Positions 1 through 7,950 of a DNA stretch of 64,000 nucleotides are shown piece after piece. How positions within the stretch are numbered: position 1 is the stretch's first letter; each line of letters begins with the position of its first letter. The DNA is taken from positions 1 to 64,000 of the IMG/VR virus record IMGVR_UViG_3300009514_000001, one strand, 5' to 3'. The notes under the pieces are model-generated. The model had not been told where the DNA came from. It saw nothing but the letters and a program-made list of their open reading frames with translations, and made no database searches. Source of the stretch: a virus. The translations under genes were made by a program, and so were the position numbers.

Positions 1-177
1 GAAGCTGTGCCAGTCCGACCTGACGGAGGTACCCTGGTAGTAAGCTCCCGGCCCAACGGTGAGGGCGCGTAAGGCGGCGCAAGCCGCTGGACGACTCCCG
101 AGGAACTGTCCCGTTTAGAACGGTGGAGGACAATCGCCAAGCGCATCGATAGGGACGTGCCTAGTGCTCTAGAATGA
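1..177 (+). other. Left-edge stretch, possible tail of a truncated plus-strand gene
   Basis: No complete gene is visible. In frame 1 the sequence is open from 73 to a TGA at 175-177 and reads as a plausible amphipathic C-terminus (E-E-L-S-R-L-E-R-W...), but a TAA at 70-72 lies in the same frame and there is no start codon. Frame 2 is open from the window edge to a TAG at 38-40. One of these may be the end of a gene cut by the window edge, converging on the minus-strand gene that ends at 161. Confidence 0.25.
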
Positions 178-1054
178 GTCTCATCTCCTCATCCGACAGG
201 CCTTGCTCAAGCTGACGAGCAACGTGGAGCACCATGCGCTCCATGATTTTCTGGGCGGCCTCGTCGGGTCCCTCGCCTTCGGCAGCTGTCAGTCCACGCA
301 CGAATTCCATCGCCGGACCCAGACCCGGGATGTCGGAGGTGGAGAAGGGGAGTTTGTCGGCCAGGCCACCGCCCGTGGCGAAGCTCTCTGCGGTCTCCCC
401 GTGAAGGAAGATGTCGTCGGCGACTCCACTGACCGCCTTGATGCCAATGTGAAGGCTCAGACTGTGGAGGAGTGCTTTGCTCGCTCCCCAGGCCGCACCG
501 CCACCCATCGCCCCCAGGACCGTCCCGGCGACATAGACGCCCGTCCCATACAGCGTCTTCATCTCGGCCTTGGTCGGCTTGCGCTTCTCCTTGAGGAGCT
601 TGGCGACGATGACCGGGGTGTCGACAACCACCGACTTGACCTCGCCCTTGGCCGATTTCCAGAGCTGAGAGGCAGCAGCCCCCGGGGCCTTCTTGATCCT
701 GGAGGCCGCACTCTTCATGGCCTTGCCGCGGAACGCCTTGTCGGTGACGAGATTCTGGACGTGCTCTGAGGCCCCCTTGAGCTTGACCTTCGCAGCGGGT
801 TTGAGGCCCTTCACGAAGGTGAGAATCCGAGACCCCAGGCCGCCTTTGCTCCCGCCACCGTCTCCGGTGTCCTTGGGGCCCCCTTCGAGGCGGGACTGCC
901 AGTCGGCCTTGCTCAGGGGCTTCTTGCCCTCGCGCTTCTTGCGCTTGACGTAATCCTGGTAGGAGGCCGCCTGGAACGCCCTAGACGCAACGCGCTGGGC
1001 GATGGCGACGCGCTGGGCCATCTCTTGGGCTTCTCTGGGGGTGATGGTCGACAT
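161..1054 (-). CDS. Virion-like protein with N-terminal RVASRAF box, 297 aa
   Basis: Function not recognised. The first 28 residues carry MAQRVAIAQRVASRAFQ, a version of the Arg/Ala box that recurs at the N-termini of other late-type genes here. A lysine-rich stretch follows (about residues 36-52), then a Gly/Ser linker and an Ala/Gly-rich hydrophobic segment near residues 165-205 that could touch a membrane. The start is fixed by an AGGAGG site five bases upstream. It is transcribed divergently from the 1291 gene. Placement in the virion is inference from strand and the shared box, not from a known family. Confidence 0.75.
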   Translation of the reverse strand: MSTITPREAQEMAQRVAIAQRVASRAFQAASYQDYVKRKKREGKKPLSKADWQSRLEGGPKDTGDGGGSKGGLGSRILTFVKGLKPAAKVKLKGASEHVQNLVTDKAFRGKAMKSAASRIKKAPGAAASQLWKSAKGEVKSVVVDTPVIVAKLLKEKRKPTKAEMKTLYGTGVYVAGTVLGAMGGGAAWGASKALLHSLSLHIGIKAVSGVADDIFLHGETAESFATGGGLADKLPFSTSDIPGLGPAMEFVRGLTAAEGEGPDEAAQKIMERMVLHVARQLEQGLSDEEMRLILEH

Positions 1055-1205
1055 CTTTTCCTCCTACACCAGAGGAGACTATCGAACCAATCTCCAAGAA
1101 CGACGAAAGGAGCCGCATCTTTCGATGCCGCTCCTTCTGCCTGAGCCTAGCGCTAGCTCCCGTTCGACCTACGCGCAGAGGTCGTCAACAAGAAAATGAA
1201 AGTGG

Positions 1206-1233
1206 GTCCATTTTAGTTTCTCCGGACGTATTA
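1206..1233 (+). promoter_or_regulatory. Phage-type promoter, GTCCAT-N16-GTATTA
   Basis: GTCCAT at 1206-1211 and GTATTA at 1228-1233 are separated by exactly 16 bases, the pattern shared by ten plus-strand sites in this window. It lies 57 bases before the ATG of the 1291 gene. The surrounding 1055-1290 holds no gene. Confidence 0.7.
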
Positions 1234-1290
1234 GGAGGGACATGGCCTCGACCCGTCGGAGGCCGTCAGAACCTGACTAAGGAACTAGCG

Positions 1291-3216
1291 ATGAGTGACG
1301 AAATTCTCCCAGATGTCATCCCGAACGTAGCTCACCTTCGTGATGACGATGATGGCGACAACCTTGCGGTTGGCCAGTGGTACTGGACTGTCGTCAAAGA
1401 CGAGAGGTGGTTGGGATGTTTGGTTCACATCGGTTCGAACTATGTCCAGGTTCAGCGCGTCGGCGTTGAACACTTCACGAGCGTTCGCATCCACCTGGAC
1501 GAGTTCCACAAGCACTGCGTGGAGCCCGAGAACGAGCCCAACGTCTACATCGGCCAGAAGGTCGAAGAGCACCGCCACCAGGTCCAGGGGCTGATGGGCC
1601 GCGTCAAGCAGCTTTGCGCCAAGTTCGGTCTCACCCCGGCTGGTGCACTCCCCGCCGAGTCCAGCCAGACATCGGGCGCACTCGTGGTGGCCCACGGTGT
1701 CTCCGACATCCAGAAGCATCGCTCCGACCTGGTCAAGGCCAAGGAGGAGACCCTCCCGAACCTGTTCAAGGAGATCGAAAAGCACCACCGCCAGATGGCG
1801 AACTGGATGAAGGCCGAACTCGCACCCCTCAAGGCGAACGAGAACGTTCTCAAGGCCCAGACACGTGGCCTGGAGGACCAGATTTTCACCGTCGACCTGT
1901 ACGCTGGCCTCTCGGAGGAGCTGGTCCTCCTCAGAGATGGCAAGCCGGCCCCGGACGAGGAGAAGATTCGCCTCTACCAGCGCCGCCACTACATGGACGA
2001 GGAGTGTCTACTCCAGTACGAGTCCGGGGGGATGGACTTCAGGGGCATCGGGTCCTTCGACCAGTGGCTCATGAAGGATGAGAACCGGGAGCGGATTCTC
2101 CCCAAGCCCCGGTGTATCGTGGCCTTCCGGGTGCGGCGCCACAATAAGGAGCGCGAGGTCCTGTCCCTGTCCGACTTGTCCCTGTCCGACTTCATCACCT
2201 TCCAAGGGTTCGATGAGGCGGACAAGTGGACGTTCCTCTACCTGCGCAACGGGGACCGGTACTTCAGACTCTCAACGACCATCGAGTTCGGTGAGCGCCT
2301 CTTCCCCGACATCGGGCGGTCCAAGCTCCTCGGCGGCGAGGAGCTGTACATCATGCCTGGGTGGACTCGCTCTAGCGAATGCCTCATCACCGAGCGTGAG
2401 CTGATTGCCAAGCGTGAGAAGGAGGCGAAGGAGAGGGCCAAGTACGAGGATAAGCTGGCTGCCTGGAAGAAGGCTGACCCGAAGGCTCGGGGCCTCCGCC
2501 CCCATCTCTGGTTGGGCTCCAGGCCTTCGTCCGAGAGGTACGAACCGCTCAACCAGGACAGCGTCTACTATGATGACGCGATGGCCGAGATTCACAAGGC
2601 CGCCCGGGACCATAATCGCGTCTCTGTCGTTCTCCAAGGTCTCCTTGACCGGTCGACCGCGTTCCAACCACATCCCCCCTGGCGCCTGTGGACAATCGAG
2701 GGGTTCCAGGGAGCTGTCGAGCTTATCTACAACGACTCTCGGGGTCTCGTTGCGGGCGAGAAGCCGGACTTCGAGGCTTTCCGGAAACGGCTCAACGCCA
2801 CACTCAAGAGAGGGTCGAAGACGGTCGGCCAGGAGTACTTCTGGCTGAGGCGGGAGGCGAAGAAGGAGAACGACCGAAGGGGCGACTCGTTTCCCTACAC
2901 CACGTTCCAACCCTATGGAAATCCTGGTCCTGGGGTCGTCGCCGAAGTCAGTGGGATGAGCAGGGACAAGACCAAGGTGAAGTTCACCTGGGAGCGGAAG
3001 AGGTTGAGCTACGGGTACGACCGTAGCCCCATACGCTGCCACCTCGAAGTCCCCATCGACCGCGTCCTGAATGTGGACGCCTACGAGCCGGGGTCTTACC
3101 AGCAATTCTACCGCGACCATAGAACACGCGCGGAGTACCTGAAGTGGGCTCCACTGCTGCTGGCCTGCGAGGACCACTACCAAGAAAAAGCGAAAAAAAG
3201 CGACATGCGTTCATAG
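1291..3216 (+). CDS. Large conserved-type phage protein, 641 aa, unknown function
   Basis: Soluble acidic protein I cannot place in a family. Residues about 140-200 (L-V-K-A-K-E-E-T and on) are predicted by eye to be a long helix or coiled coil, and residues about 360-390 form a second charged helix. No membrane segment, signal peptide or nucleotide-binding motif is visible. A 15-bp in-frame tandem duplication at 2161-2190 encodes L-S-L-S-D twice. It is the first gene behind the promoter at 1206-1233; AAGGAA seven bases before the ATG serves as ribosome site. Its last codons run into a conserved intergenic element (3181-3255). Confidence 0.75.
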   Translation: MSDEILPDVIPNVAHLRDDDDGDNLAVGQWYWTVVKDERWLGCLVHIGSNYVQVQRVGVEHFTSVRIHLDEFHKHCVEPENEPNVYIGQKVEEHRHQVQGLMGRVKQLCAKFGLTPAGALPAESSQTSGALVVAHGVSDIQKHRSDLVKAKEETLPNLFKEIEKHHRQMANWMKAELAPLKANENVLKAQTRGLEDQIFTVDLYAGLSEELVLLRDGKPAPDEEKIRLYQRRHYMDEECLLQYESGGMDFRGIGSFDQWLMKDENRERILPKPRCIVAFRVRRHNKEREVLSLSDLSLSDFITFQGFDEADKWTFLYLRNGDRYFRLSTTIEFGERLFPDIGRSKLLGGEELYIMPGWTRSSECLITERELIAKREKEAKERAKYEDKLAAWKKADPKARGLRPHLWLGSRPSSERYEPLNQDSVYYDDAMAEIHKAARDHNRVSVVLQGLLDRSTAFQPHPPWRLWTIEGFQGAVELIYNDSRGLVAGEKPDFEAFRKRLNATLKRGSKTVGQEYFWLRREAKKENDRRGDSFPYTTFQPYGNPGPGVVAEVSGMSRDKTKVKFTWERKRLSYGYDRSPIRCHLEVPIDRVLNVDAYEPGSYQQFYRDHRTRAEYLKWAPLLLACEDHYQEKAKKSDMRS

Positions 3217-3255
3217 TTGGCCTGGTGGGCGGGCTTACTGGAGTGAAGGGCGGCC
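3181..3255 (+). repeat. Conserved intergenic element, copy A
   Basis: An A-rich tract (AAGAAAAAGCGAAAAAAAGC) followed by TTCATAGTTGG, TGGGCGGGCTTA and GTGAAGGGCGGCC. The same order of blocks occurs at 7861-7927. Both copies sit at the end of a gene and before a GAGAGG ribosome site. It may be a promoter or operator; nothing in it matches the GTCC-N16-GTAT pattern well. Confidence 0.5.
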
Positions 3256-3287
3256 AAAGGGGCTGCTCACAACCGAGAGGCAACACC

Positions 3288-3765
3288 ATGACTAACTAAC
3301 GATACTCCCCTAGCAATCCAGTCCCTCCAGCGCGCGTACAACGGCTCCAACGAGGTCCGCTCCGAGCTAGTCATCCTCAACACCACCGGCGATGTCGACC
3401 CGCTCAACTACGGAGGGGGTGTCGTATTCGAGCGGTCCGAGACAGACACCGTCGAGTGGTGGTTCTGGTCCGGATGTGACGAGATGTACGGCGCCCCCGA
3501 CGACGAGCTGGACGCCAAGTTCAAGGTCTACCGACTCACCGTGCCGGACAACGTGCACGAGGAGTACGACTGGGCCGAGTGGAAGAGCATCAGCTCCTTC
3601 ACGGGCGCCGAGGACATCTGCAAGATGGCCGAGAGCAGTGACCTCCAGGAACGCCTCGTCGCTCTGGAGGCAGTCAAGAGCTACCACGGACCCGACGTCT
3701 TGGACTTCTACCCCGTCACGATGACCGGCCGCGAGCTGGCCCGGAAGTTCGGACTTGACAACTAA
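3288..3765 (+). pseudogene. Small phage gene broken by a 4-bp duplication after the start codon
   Basis: The expected start is the ATG at 3288, behind the same CCGAGAGGCAACACC leader used by neighbouring genes. It reads Met-Thr-Asn-stop because TAAC is present twice (3291-3300, ACTAACTAAC). Removing one TAAC gives an open frame of about 157 residues through to the TAA at 3763-3765, with a convincing composition (for example E-W-W-F-W-S-G-C-D near residue 55). The next in-frame ATG is only at 3484 and would give a 93-residue product. No family recognised. The lesion could be a real slipped-strand mutation or a sequencing error. Confidence 0.6.
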
Positions 3766-3770
3766 CCCAC

Positions 3771-3821
3771 TGACGAGTGCTGCTGGGGAGCAGCCGAAAC
3801 GCCCCTCGGGGCGTCTGGGAC
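3771..3821 (+). ncRNA. Double-hairpin RNA motif, copy 1
   Basis: TGACGA, then hairpin GCTGCT-GGGG-AGCAGC (3779-3794), then CGAAA, then hairpin CGCCCC-TC-GGGGCG (3800-3813), then CTGGGAC. The same layout with a different, still paired first stem occurs twice at 8065-8181. It sits between genes and may be a structured RNA or a terminator; there is no U tract. Confidence 0.5.
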
Positions 3822-3841
3822 CCACTAACCACAGGAGAAGC

Positions 3842-4078
3842 ATGCTTGATAGTTCCACCCTGAACATCCTTCGTTCACAACATCCAGAGTTCACCTGGCA
3901 GGCCATCAAGGGAGCCGGCGTGATTGGCGCGAGAGGAACGAAGGACGAGGAGACCATCGAGGTCTTCTTCTGGGCCGACACCCACCAGTGGGTTGCCCAA
4001 CACAATGGCGGCAGCCTCACTCTGGGAAACCACTACACGGCCTGTCAGGCGGTCGATGAGACCCTCGCAACCGACTAG
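3842..4078 (+). CDS. Hypothetical phage protein, 78 aa
   Basis: Short soluble protein starting M-L-D-S-S-T-L. AGGAGAAGC upstream selects the ATG at 3842 rather than an upstream in-frame codon that would run through the RNA motif. Aromatic-rich centre (E-V-F-F-W-A-D-T-H-Q-W) suggests a small beta domain. No family recognised. It precedes the HD hydrolase by eight bases, so the two are probably co-translated. Confidence 0.7.
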   Translation: MLDSSTLNILRSQHPEFTWQAIKGAGVIGARGTKDEETIEVFFWADTHQWVAQHNGGSLTLGNHYTACQAVDETLATD

Positions 4079-4086
4079 GAGATGCA

Positions 4087-4608
4087 ATGAAATACGACGA
4101 ACGACACTACACCATGGCCCGCCAGGCGGCGGCTGTGGCTCACCAGGGGCAGACCTACGAGATTTTCCCCTACACCATGCACCTCGACCTCGTCGTCGAC
4201 GTCATCAAGCGACACGGCCTCTCCGGTCCGTTCATCGTCGCCGGGTACCTTCACGACGCGATGGAGGACGGGGCTCTGACCTACTCCAAAATCAAGCGCT
4301 ATTTCGGTGAGAAGGTCGCCGAGATGGTTCTCGCGGTCACTGACGAGATCGGACGCAACCGCAAGGAGAAGAAGACCCGAACCTTGGCCAAGATTGCCGG
4401 AAATGAGGACGCCACCATCCTCAAGTTGGCCGACCGCATCGCCAACGTGGAATTCGGCAAGGAGTTCGGGGGCAAGGTCGACATGTATCGCAAGGAGTAC
4501 AGGGCGTTCCGCCAGGCACTCTACAATCTCGACCACTCACGGGCTTGTCCCCTCTGGCGAGACCTGGACGTGTTGATGGGCTGGGTGGGTGAGGAAATCG
4601 ATGGCTAG
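4087..4608 (+). CDS. SpoT/MESH1-like HD-domain (p)ppGpp hydrolase, 173 aa
   Basis: Single-domain HD phosphohydrolase of the RelA/SpoT-MESH1 type. Visible landmarks are the first histidine at H32 (Y-T-M-H-L), the H56-D57 pair in G-Y-L-H-D-A-M-E-D with E60-D61, the I-K-R-Y-F-G-E-K-V motif, V-T-D-E and K-L-A-D-R-I-A-N-V near residue 117. Family members remove the 3-prime pyrophosphate of (p)ppGpp or related nucleotides using Mn2+; there is no synthetase, TGS or ACT domain. The likely role is to blunt the host alarmone response, which is inference. AGGAG lies seven bases before the ATG. The next gene starts inside its 3-prime end. Confidence 0.85.
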   Translation: MKYDERHYTMARQAAAVAHQGQTYEIFPYTMHLDLVVDVIKRHGLSGPFIVAGYLHDAMEDGALTYSKIKRYFGEKVAEMVLAVTDEIGRNRKEKKTRTLAKIAGNEDATILKLADRIANVEFGKEFGGKVDMYRKEYRAFRQALYNLDHSRACPLWRDLDVLMGWVGEEIDG

Positions 4609-4846
4609 CTTTGATTTCCACACCCTCTACGTGGTCTGCTACCCCGGACCACACTGCCCCCAACCCTTCGACGAGAGGGTCTACACTGACCGCGTCGAGG
4701 CCGAGAAGGTGGCCGCCTACGCACGCAAAGCGAAGGGTCTTGGCGTTCGTCCATATAAGGACGCCAAGGTCCTGTCGCTCGGCGACTTCATCTCGGACGT
4801 CCGCACCGAGGCCCTCGACGCCACCCGAGGAGACCACTGCTGGTGA
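4601..4846 (+). CDS. Hypothetical phage protein, 81 aa
   Basis: Starts at the ATG at 4601 (M-A-S-F-D-F-H), overlapping the HD hydrolase stop by eight bases, which implies translational coupling. Looks like a small alpha/beta protein with Y-V-V-C-Y-P-G at the start of a strand. No family recognised. Confidence 0.7.
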   Translation: MASFDFHTLYVVCYPGPHCPQPFDERVYTDRVEAEKVAAYARKAKGLGVRPYKDAKVLSLGDFISDVRTEALDATRGDHCW

Positions 4847-4851
4847 CCCCC

Positions 4852-5008
4852 ATGAAGATTCGACTGACCTGCCCTCGCCGACGGCGAGGTCTGTGCCGGG
4901 GCTCTCAACTGGGACGAGCCCCAGGAGAGGAAAGATGCTGAGCGAGCCGACGCCTGGATTACCCAAGCGGTCGAGAACCACATTAAGCGCTGCAGCGGAG
5001 CGTACTAG
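4852..5008 (+). pseudogene. Frameshifted small gene
   Basis: ATG at 4852 reads M-K-I-R-L-T and then leaves the coding frame. The downstream frame from about 4868 to the TAG at 5006-5008 is clearly protein-like (A-D-G-E-V-C-A-G-A-L-N-W-D-E-P and a helical tail). A single-base change near CTGACCTGCCC would join them into a protein of about 51 residues. Either a decayed gene or a sequencing error. Confidence 0.5.
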
Positions 5009-5063
5009 TCAAAGATCTAGGTGGGATGCCGGATCTCGGTGATCGCATCCTACCCGAAGTGTA

Positions 5064-5168
5064 ATGCGCCCTGTGGAGGTGTGGATCGACGAAGAGGGTT
5101 ACTACAGACTATCAATCTACTCCAAGGACACTTCACCCGCGGGGCGTTACCCCGAGAGGACGACATGA
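5064..5168 (+). CDS. 34-residue small protein, coupled to the next gene
   Basis: ATG at 5064 opens M-R-P-V-E-V-W-I-D-E-E-G-Y-Y-R and ends in TGA at 5166-5168. The stop overlaps the next start as ATGA, the coupling used throughout the window, which supports it being real despite its size. Function unknown; the sequence looks like a beta hairpin fragment. Confidence 0.55.
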   Translation: MRPVEVWIDEEGYYRLSIYSKDTSPAGRYPERTT

Positions 5169-5449
5169 GAGAAGACCTACAGCAGGCAGTTCGAGAGCTT
5201 CACGAAACGGACCCGCGCCGAGAGGCGTGGAACTTGTTCGAGGTGGTCGGCTCGAGCCAGAGACCCAACAAGTTCGAGATCGAAAAGGTCGACCTCCCAG
5301 AAGTCGAGTGCGAGGAGTTTGAGGCCGATGACGACGCGGCCACATACGTGGCCGAGCGCCTCATGGAGGTACACGGCGGGAACAGGTGGGCCGACCATCC
5401 CTCGTGCGCACAGTGTAGGTTGTGCCTCATCCGCGCACTCTACCCATGA
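5165..5449 (+). CDS. Hypothetical acidic phage protein, 94 aa
   Basis: Start at 5165, overlapping the preceding stop (ATGA) with GAGAGG seven bases upstream. Mostly helical and acidic with a C-terminal C-A-Q-C-R-L-C cluster and H-P-S just before it, possibly one half of a zinc site. Function not recognised. The next reading frame begins on its own stop codon (5446-5449). Confidence 0.7.
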   Translation: MREDLQQAVRELHETDPRREAWNLFEVVGSSQRPNKFEIEKVDLPEVECEEFEADDDAATYVAERLMEVHGGNRWADHPSCAQCRLCLIRALYP

Positions 5450-5826
5450 AGATCCACGGCGACCAGATCAGGTACTGGTCTGTGTTCGATCAAATGCCGG
5501 AGATACTTCGAGGACTTTTATTCTGGCGCGGATGCTGATGATTAGAGCTTTCTGAGCGTCCTGGTCGACGTATCCGAGATGGTCCGAGAGGCCGGAATCA
5601 CGTTCCCTACGGCCATGATGGCCCGAGAGGCCGGAATCACGTTCCCTACGGCCATCACACGCCGCCTGTAGGGACGAAAGGTAAACACGGCGAGGATCTG
5701 ACTGAAACCAACCAACCACTGGGGTGATGTCTTCTGGGGTGTCTGCAAGGGAGTGGGCCAGAACAAGCTGGGCCACATTTTGATGCAGGTGCGCCAGGAG
5801 CTACGCTCCCAACTCCAACAGGAGTG
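5446..5826 (+). pseudogene. Decayed gene or gene pair with internal 39-bp duplication
   Basis: ATG at 5446 overlaps the upstream stop and gives 30 residues (M-K-I-H-G-D-Q-I-R-Y-W). Past its stop, other frames encode recognisable pieces: V-L-V-D-V-S-E-M-V-R-E-A-G-I-T-F-P (about 5556-5610), typical of small phage proteins, and T-N-H-W-G-D-V-F-W-G-V and Q-N-K-L-G-H-I-L-M ending at 5826. At least two frame changes separate these. I read it as one or two genes broken by indels. Confidence 0.55.
5578..5655 (+). repeat. Tandem duplication, 2 x 39 bp
   Basis: Two adjacent 39-bp copies (5578-5616, 5617-5655) beginning GATGG[T/C]CCGAGAGGCC and differing by one base. In the coding frame this repeats 13 residues including E-A-G-I-T-F-P-T-A. 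Confidence 0.9.
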
Positions 5827-5830
5827 ACCC

Positions 5831-6433
5831 ATGTTCGCAATGTTCACAATGTACGACCCTCACGAGTTCGCCGAGGCCATCGAGGTCCCGGTGGAGGAGT
5901 GGCCAGGTCGGTGCTTCGAGATCGCCTGCCTCATCGTCAAACGTGCGTTGGTCGAGGGTACACCGGTCTATGGACACTGGCTCGGGCCGGTCCATCCGGA
6001 CAACGGCACGTTCGACCCCAAGCGTTCCTTCCAGCGTCATGGCTGGGTTGTGGATGACGACGGTGAGATCATCGACCCCACCCGGTGGGTGTTCGAGAAC
6101 CGCACCCCCTACATCTTCGCTGGCCCCAACGAAGATGGCTTCTACGACGAAGGGGGCAACAAGTTCAGGGACCTGTACCGGAGGCCCTGTCCGTCCCCGG
6201 ATGCTCACGACCAGTTCCCGGACTTCCAGGTCGTGGGTGAGGCCAGGGACTTCTGTATCGCCCAGATGGGCCCACCACCCTGGAACGTCCTCCAGGTGGG
6301 CTGGCTCGCCAACCTCAACCCCCAGCCCCTCGGCGACCTTGCCCCGGTCCTTCACCAGGCCATCAAGGACGCCGGGTGGTCTGGATTCATCCCCATCGAC
6401 AACCGTCTATGGGTCGAGCGCACCTTCGGGTGA
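5831..6433 (+). CDS. Conserved-type phage protein, 200 aa
   Basis: Intact soluble protein. The block H-G-W-V-V-D-D-D-G-E-I-I-D-P-T-R-W-V-F (about residues 69-87) resembles a motif seen in uncharacterised phage proteins; I know no function. Starts at the ATG at 5831 behind a CAGGAG ribosome site. It follows the decayed region and precedes another frameshifted gene. Confidence 0.75.
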   Translation: MFAMFTMYDPHEFAEAIEVPVEEWPGRCFEIACLIVKRALVEGTPVYGHWLGPVHPDNGTFDPKRSFQRHGWVVDDDGEIIDPTRWVFENRTPYIFAGPNEDGFYDEGGNKFRDLYRRPCPSPDAHDQFPDFQVVGEARDFCIAQMGPPPWNVLQVGWLANLNPQPLGDLAPVLHQAIKDAGWSGFIPIDNRLWVERTFG

Positions 6434-6446
6434 GCTTGGAGGCCGT

Positions 6447-7034
6447 ATGACTGAAGAAGGCCATCCCAATTACCCCTTCAAGGCGGAGCCCGGGCGGGGG
6501 AATAGAAGTCACTGGAACCCCATCAGCTGTCGCTGTCGCTGAATACGTCTACGACTTCCTCATCGAAGAGGGAGAGCGTAGGTTGAAAGAGTACAGGGAA
6601 AACGGAGGGGTTGGCTGCTCTCCGACCTCGACACCTGGCACCAGTGCCGGGACCACTACGACGACCAGCCCCACCCCGAGATGGACATCTACTGTGACTG
6701 TGGGTGTGGCACCGAGGGCCTCTGCGAGGAGGAGGCCATTCGCTGGCAGGCCGAGGCCGCCGTCAGTCGGGTTCAGACACTGGCTGAGAAGCCGATGCTG
6801 CGAGAGGCCGTTCTAGTCACGCCTGAACTTGTCCGCCGGTTCGAAACCATCCAAGGCGGGCTCGGCTCTTTCGATGACTCCGAGGCCATCCTGGCCGCCG
6901 CCGAGCGTCGGGGAGTTTCGGTCGAGCAGAACGGCCGCGGCGAAAGAATCGGCCTCCGGCGCAGGTACGACGCCCTCGGCGACTACACGCCCGTGTTCAT
7001 GACTGACAAAGATGACGACGACATCCCCTTCTGA
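6447..7034 (+). pseudogene. Gene with two homopolymer-associated frameshifts
   Basis: ATG at 6447 (M-T-E-E-G-H-P-N-Y-P-F) loses frame at the G-rich run near 6490-6500. The next frame encodes A-V-A-E-Y-V-Y-D-F-L-I-E-E-G and loses frame again at GGAGGGG near 6605. The last frame runs W-L-L-S-D-L-D-T-W-H-Q-C to the stop at 7034, including a Cys-rich Y-C-D-C-G-C-G-T and an acidic tail. Repaired, it would be about 195 residues. Both breaks fall in G runs, the signature of sequencing indels, though real decay is possible. Function unknown. Confidence 0.6.
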
Positions 7035-7047
7035 GAGGCAACACACC

Positions 7048-7344
7048 ATGGACACTCCCAAGCGCATCATCCTAGTCCACGACCTAAATCCTGACAGCCA
7101 GGGTCGGCAGTCCTTCACCATGCTTTGGCCGGACGACCGGCTGTTCCTCCTCGGCAAGGAGAAGGCGGAACAGATGAGAAAGAAGGGCCGCACCCAGTAC
7201 GTCCGCGGCCAAGGTTTCTTCGCCAAGGTCGAGGACCACACGAGACCTGGAGACCTCGTCCTCGACGACTTCAACAACACCCGCTTAGAGGAGGCCAAGG
7301 GTCTTCTCCTCCCGGAGAACCATCATGTCACTTCCACGGATTAA
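7048..7344 (+). CDS. Hypothetical phage protein, 98 aa
   Basis: Starts M-D-T-P-K-R-I-I-L-V-H-D-L-N-P at 7048 behind GAGAGGCAACACACC, the standard leader of this region. Small alpha/beta fold by eye. No family recognised. The DUF262 gene starts inside its 3-prime end. Confidence 0.7.
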   Translation: MDTPKRIILVHDLNPDSQGRQSFTMLWPDDRLFLLGKEKAEQMRKKGRTQYVRGQGFFAKVEDHTRPGDLVLDDFNNTRLEEAKGLLLPENHHVTSTD

Positions 7345-7873
7345 CGCTCACAGCGTCAAACGATGCGTAGGTGAGGTTATCAATTTCATTCTCGACCCGG
7401 ATTTCCCCTTCGAGTTCAACCCCGCCTACCAGCGAGGTGCCGTCTGGAGCGTCGAGCAGAAACGCAACCTCTGGAAGTCTCTCCTGATGGGGCTTCCGGT
7501 GGGGGCGGTGTTCATTAACCAACGGGGGGACCACTCCTTCGGAGCCGAGAAAACCTATCACGTCGTCGACGGCCAGCAGCGCCTGCGAGCCCTGCTGGAG
7601 TTCCGCCAAGGTCTCTACGGCCTCCCCCGCGACTGGTTCGAAGACGACTGGGTAGCTCCTGACTACGAGGGCGAGTTCGTCACCTTCGACGGCCTCTCTC
7701 GGAATGGTTGGTCCTGTATCCGCAAAGAGGCCACCATCATCTGGCTGGAGACCACCCTGAAGACCGAGGCCGAGGAGGCCGAGATGTACCTCCTTATCAA
7801 CTTCGGCGGAGTCGAGCAGACGGCGGAAGACCGCTCCAGGGCTGAGGATGTCGCTTTTTCACAAGAAAAGTGA
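7325..7873 (+). CDS. Stand-alone DUF262 (ParB-like) domain protein, 182 aa
   Basis: Matches the DUF262/GmrS N-terminal domain: N-P-A-Y-Q-R-G-A-V-W near residue 32 and the signature V-D-G-Q-Q-R-L (DGQQR at 82-86), followed by the usual I-N-F-G-G-V near the end. In defence enzymes such as GmrSD this ParB-like fold hydrolyses nucleotides and drives a partnered HNH nuclease (DUF1524). Here no DUF1524 follows, so it is either a single-domain regulator or decoy, or works with a partner elsewhere. Start at 7325 behind GGAGAACC. Confidence 0.8.
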   Translation: MSLPRINAHSVKRCVGEVINFILDPDFPFEFNPAYQRGAVWSVEQKRNLWKSLLMGLPVGAVFINQRGDHSFGAEKTYHVVDGQQRLRALLEFRQGLYGLPRDWFEDDWVAPDYEGEFVTFDGLSRNGWSCIRKEATIIWLETTLKTEAEEAEMYLLINFGGVEQTAEDRSRAEDVAFSQEK

Positions 7874-7927
7874 CCTCGTTTCATAGTTGGTCCTCTGGGC
7901 GGGCTTAGTGACATGAAGGGGGCGGCC
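7861..7927 (+). repeat. Conserved intergenic element, copy B
   Basis: Aligned base for base with 3181-3255 through AAGAAAAG, TTTCATAGTTGG, TGGGCGGGCTTA, ATGAAGGGGGCGGCC. Here TCATAGTTGG is at 7881-7890. Like copy A it follows a gene end and precedes ACAACCCGAGAGG. Confidence 0.5.
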
Positions 7928-7950
7928 CCCACAACCCGAGAGGAGACGAG

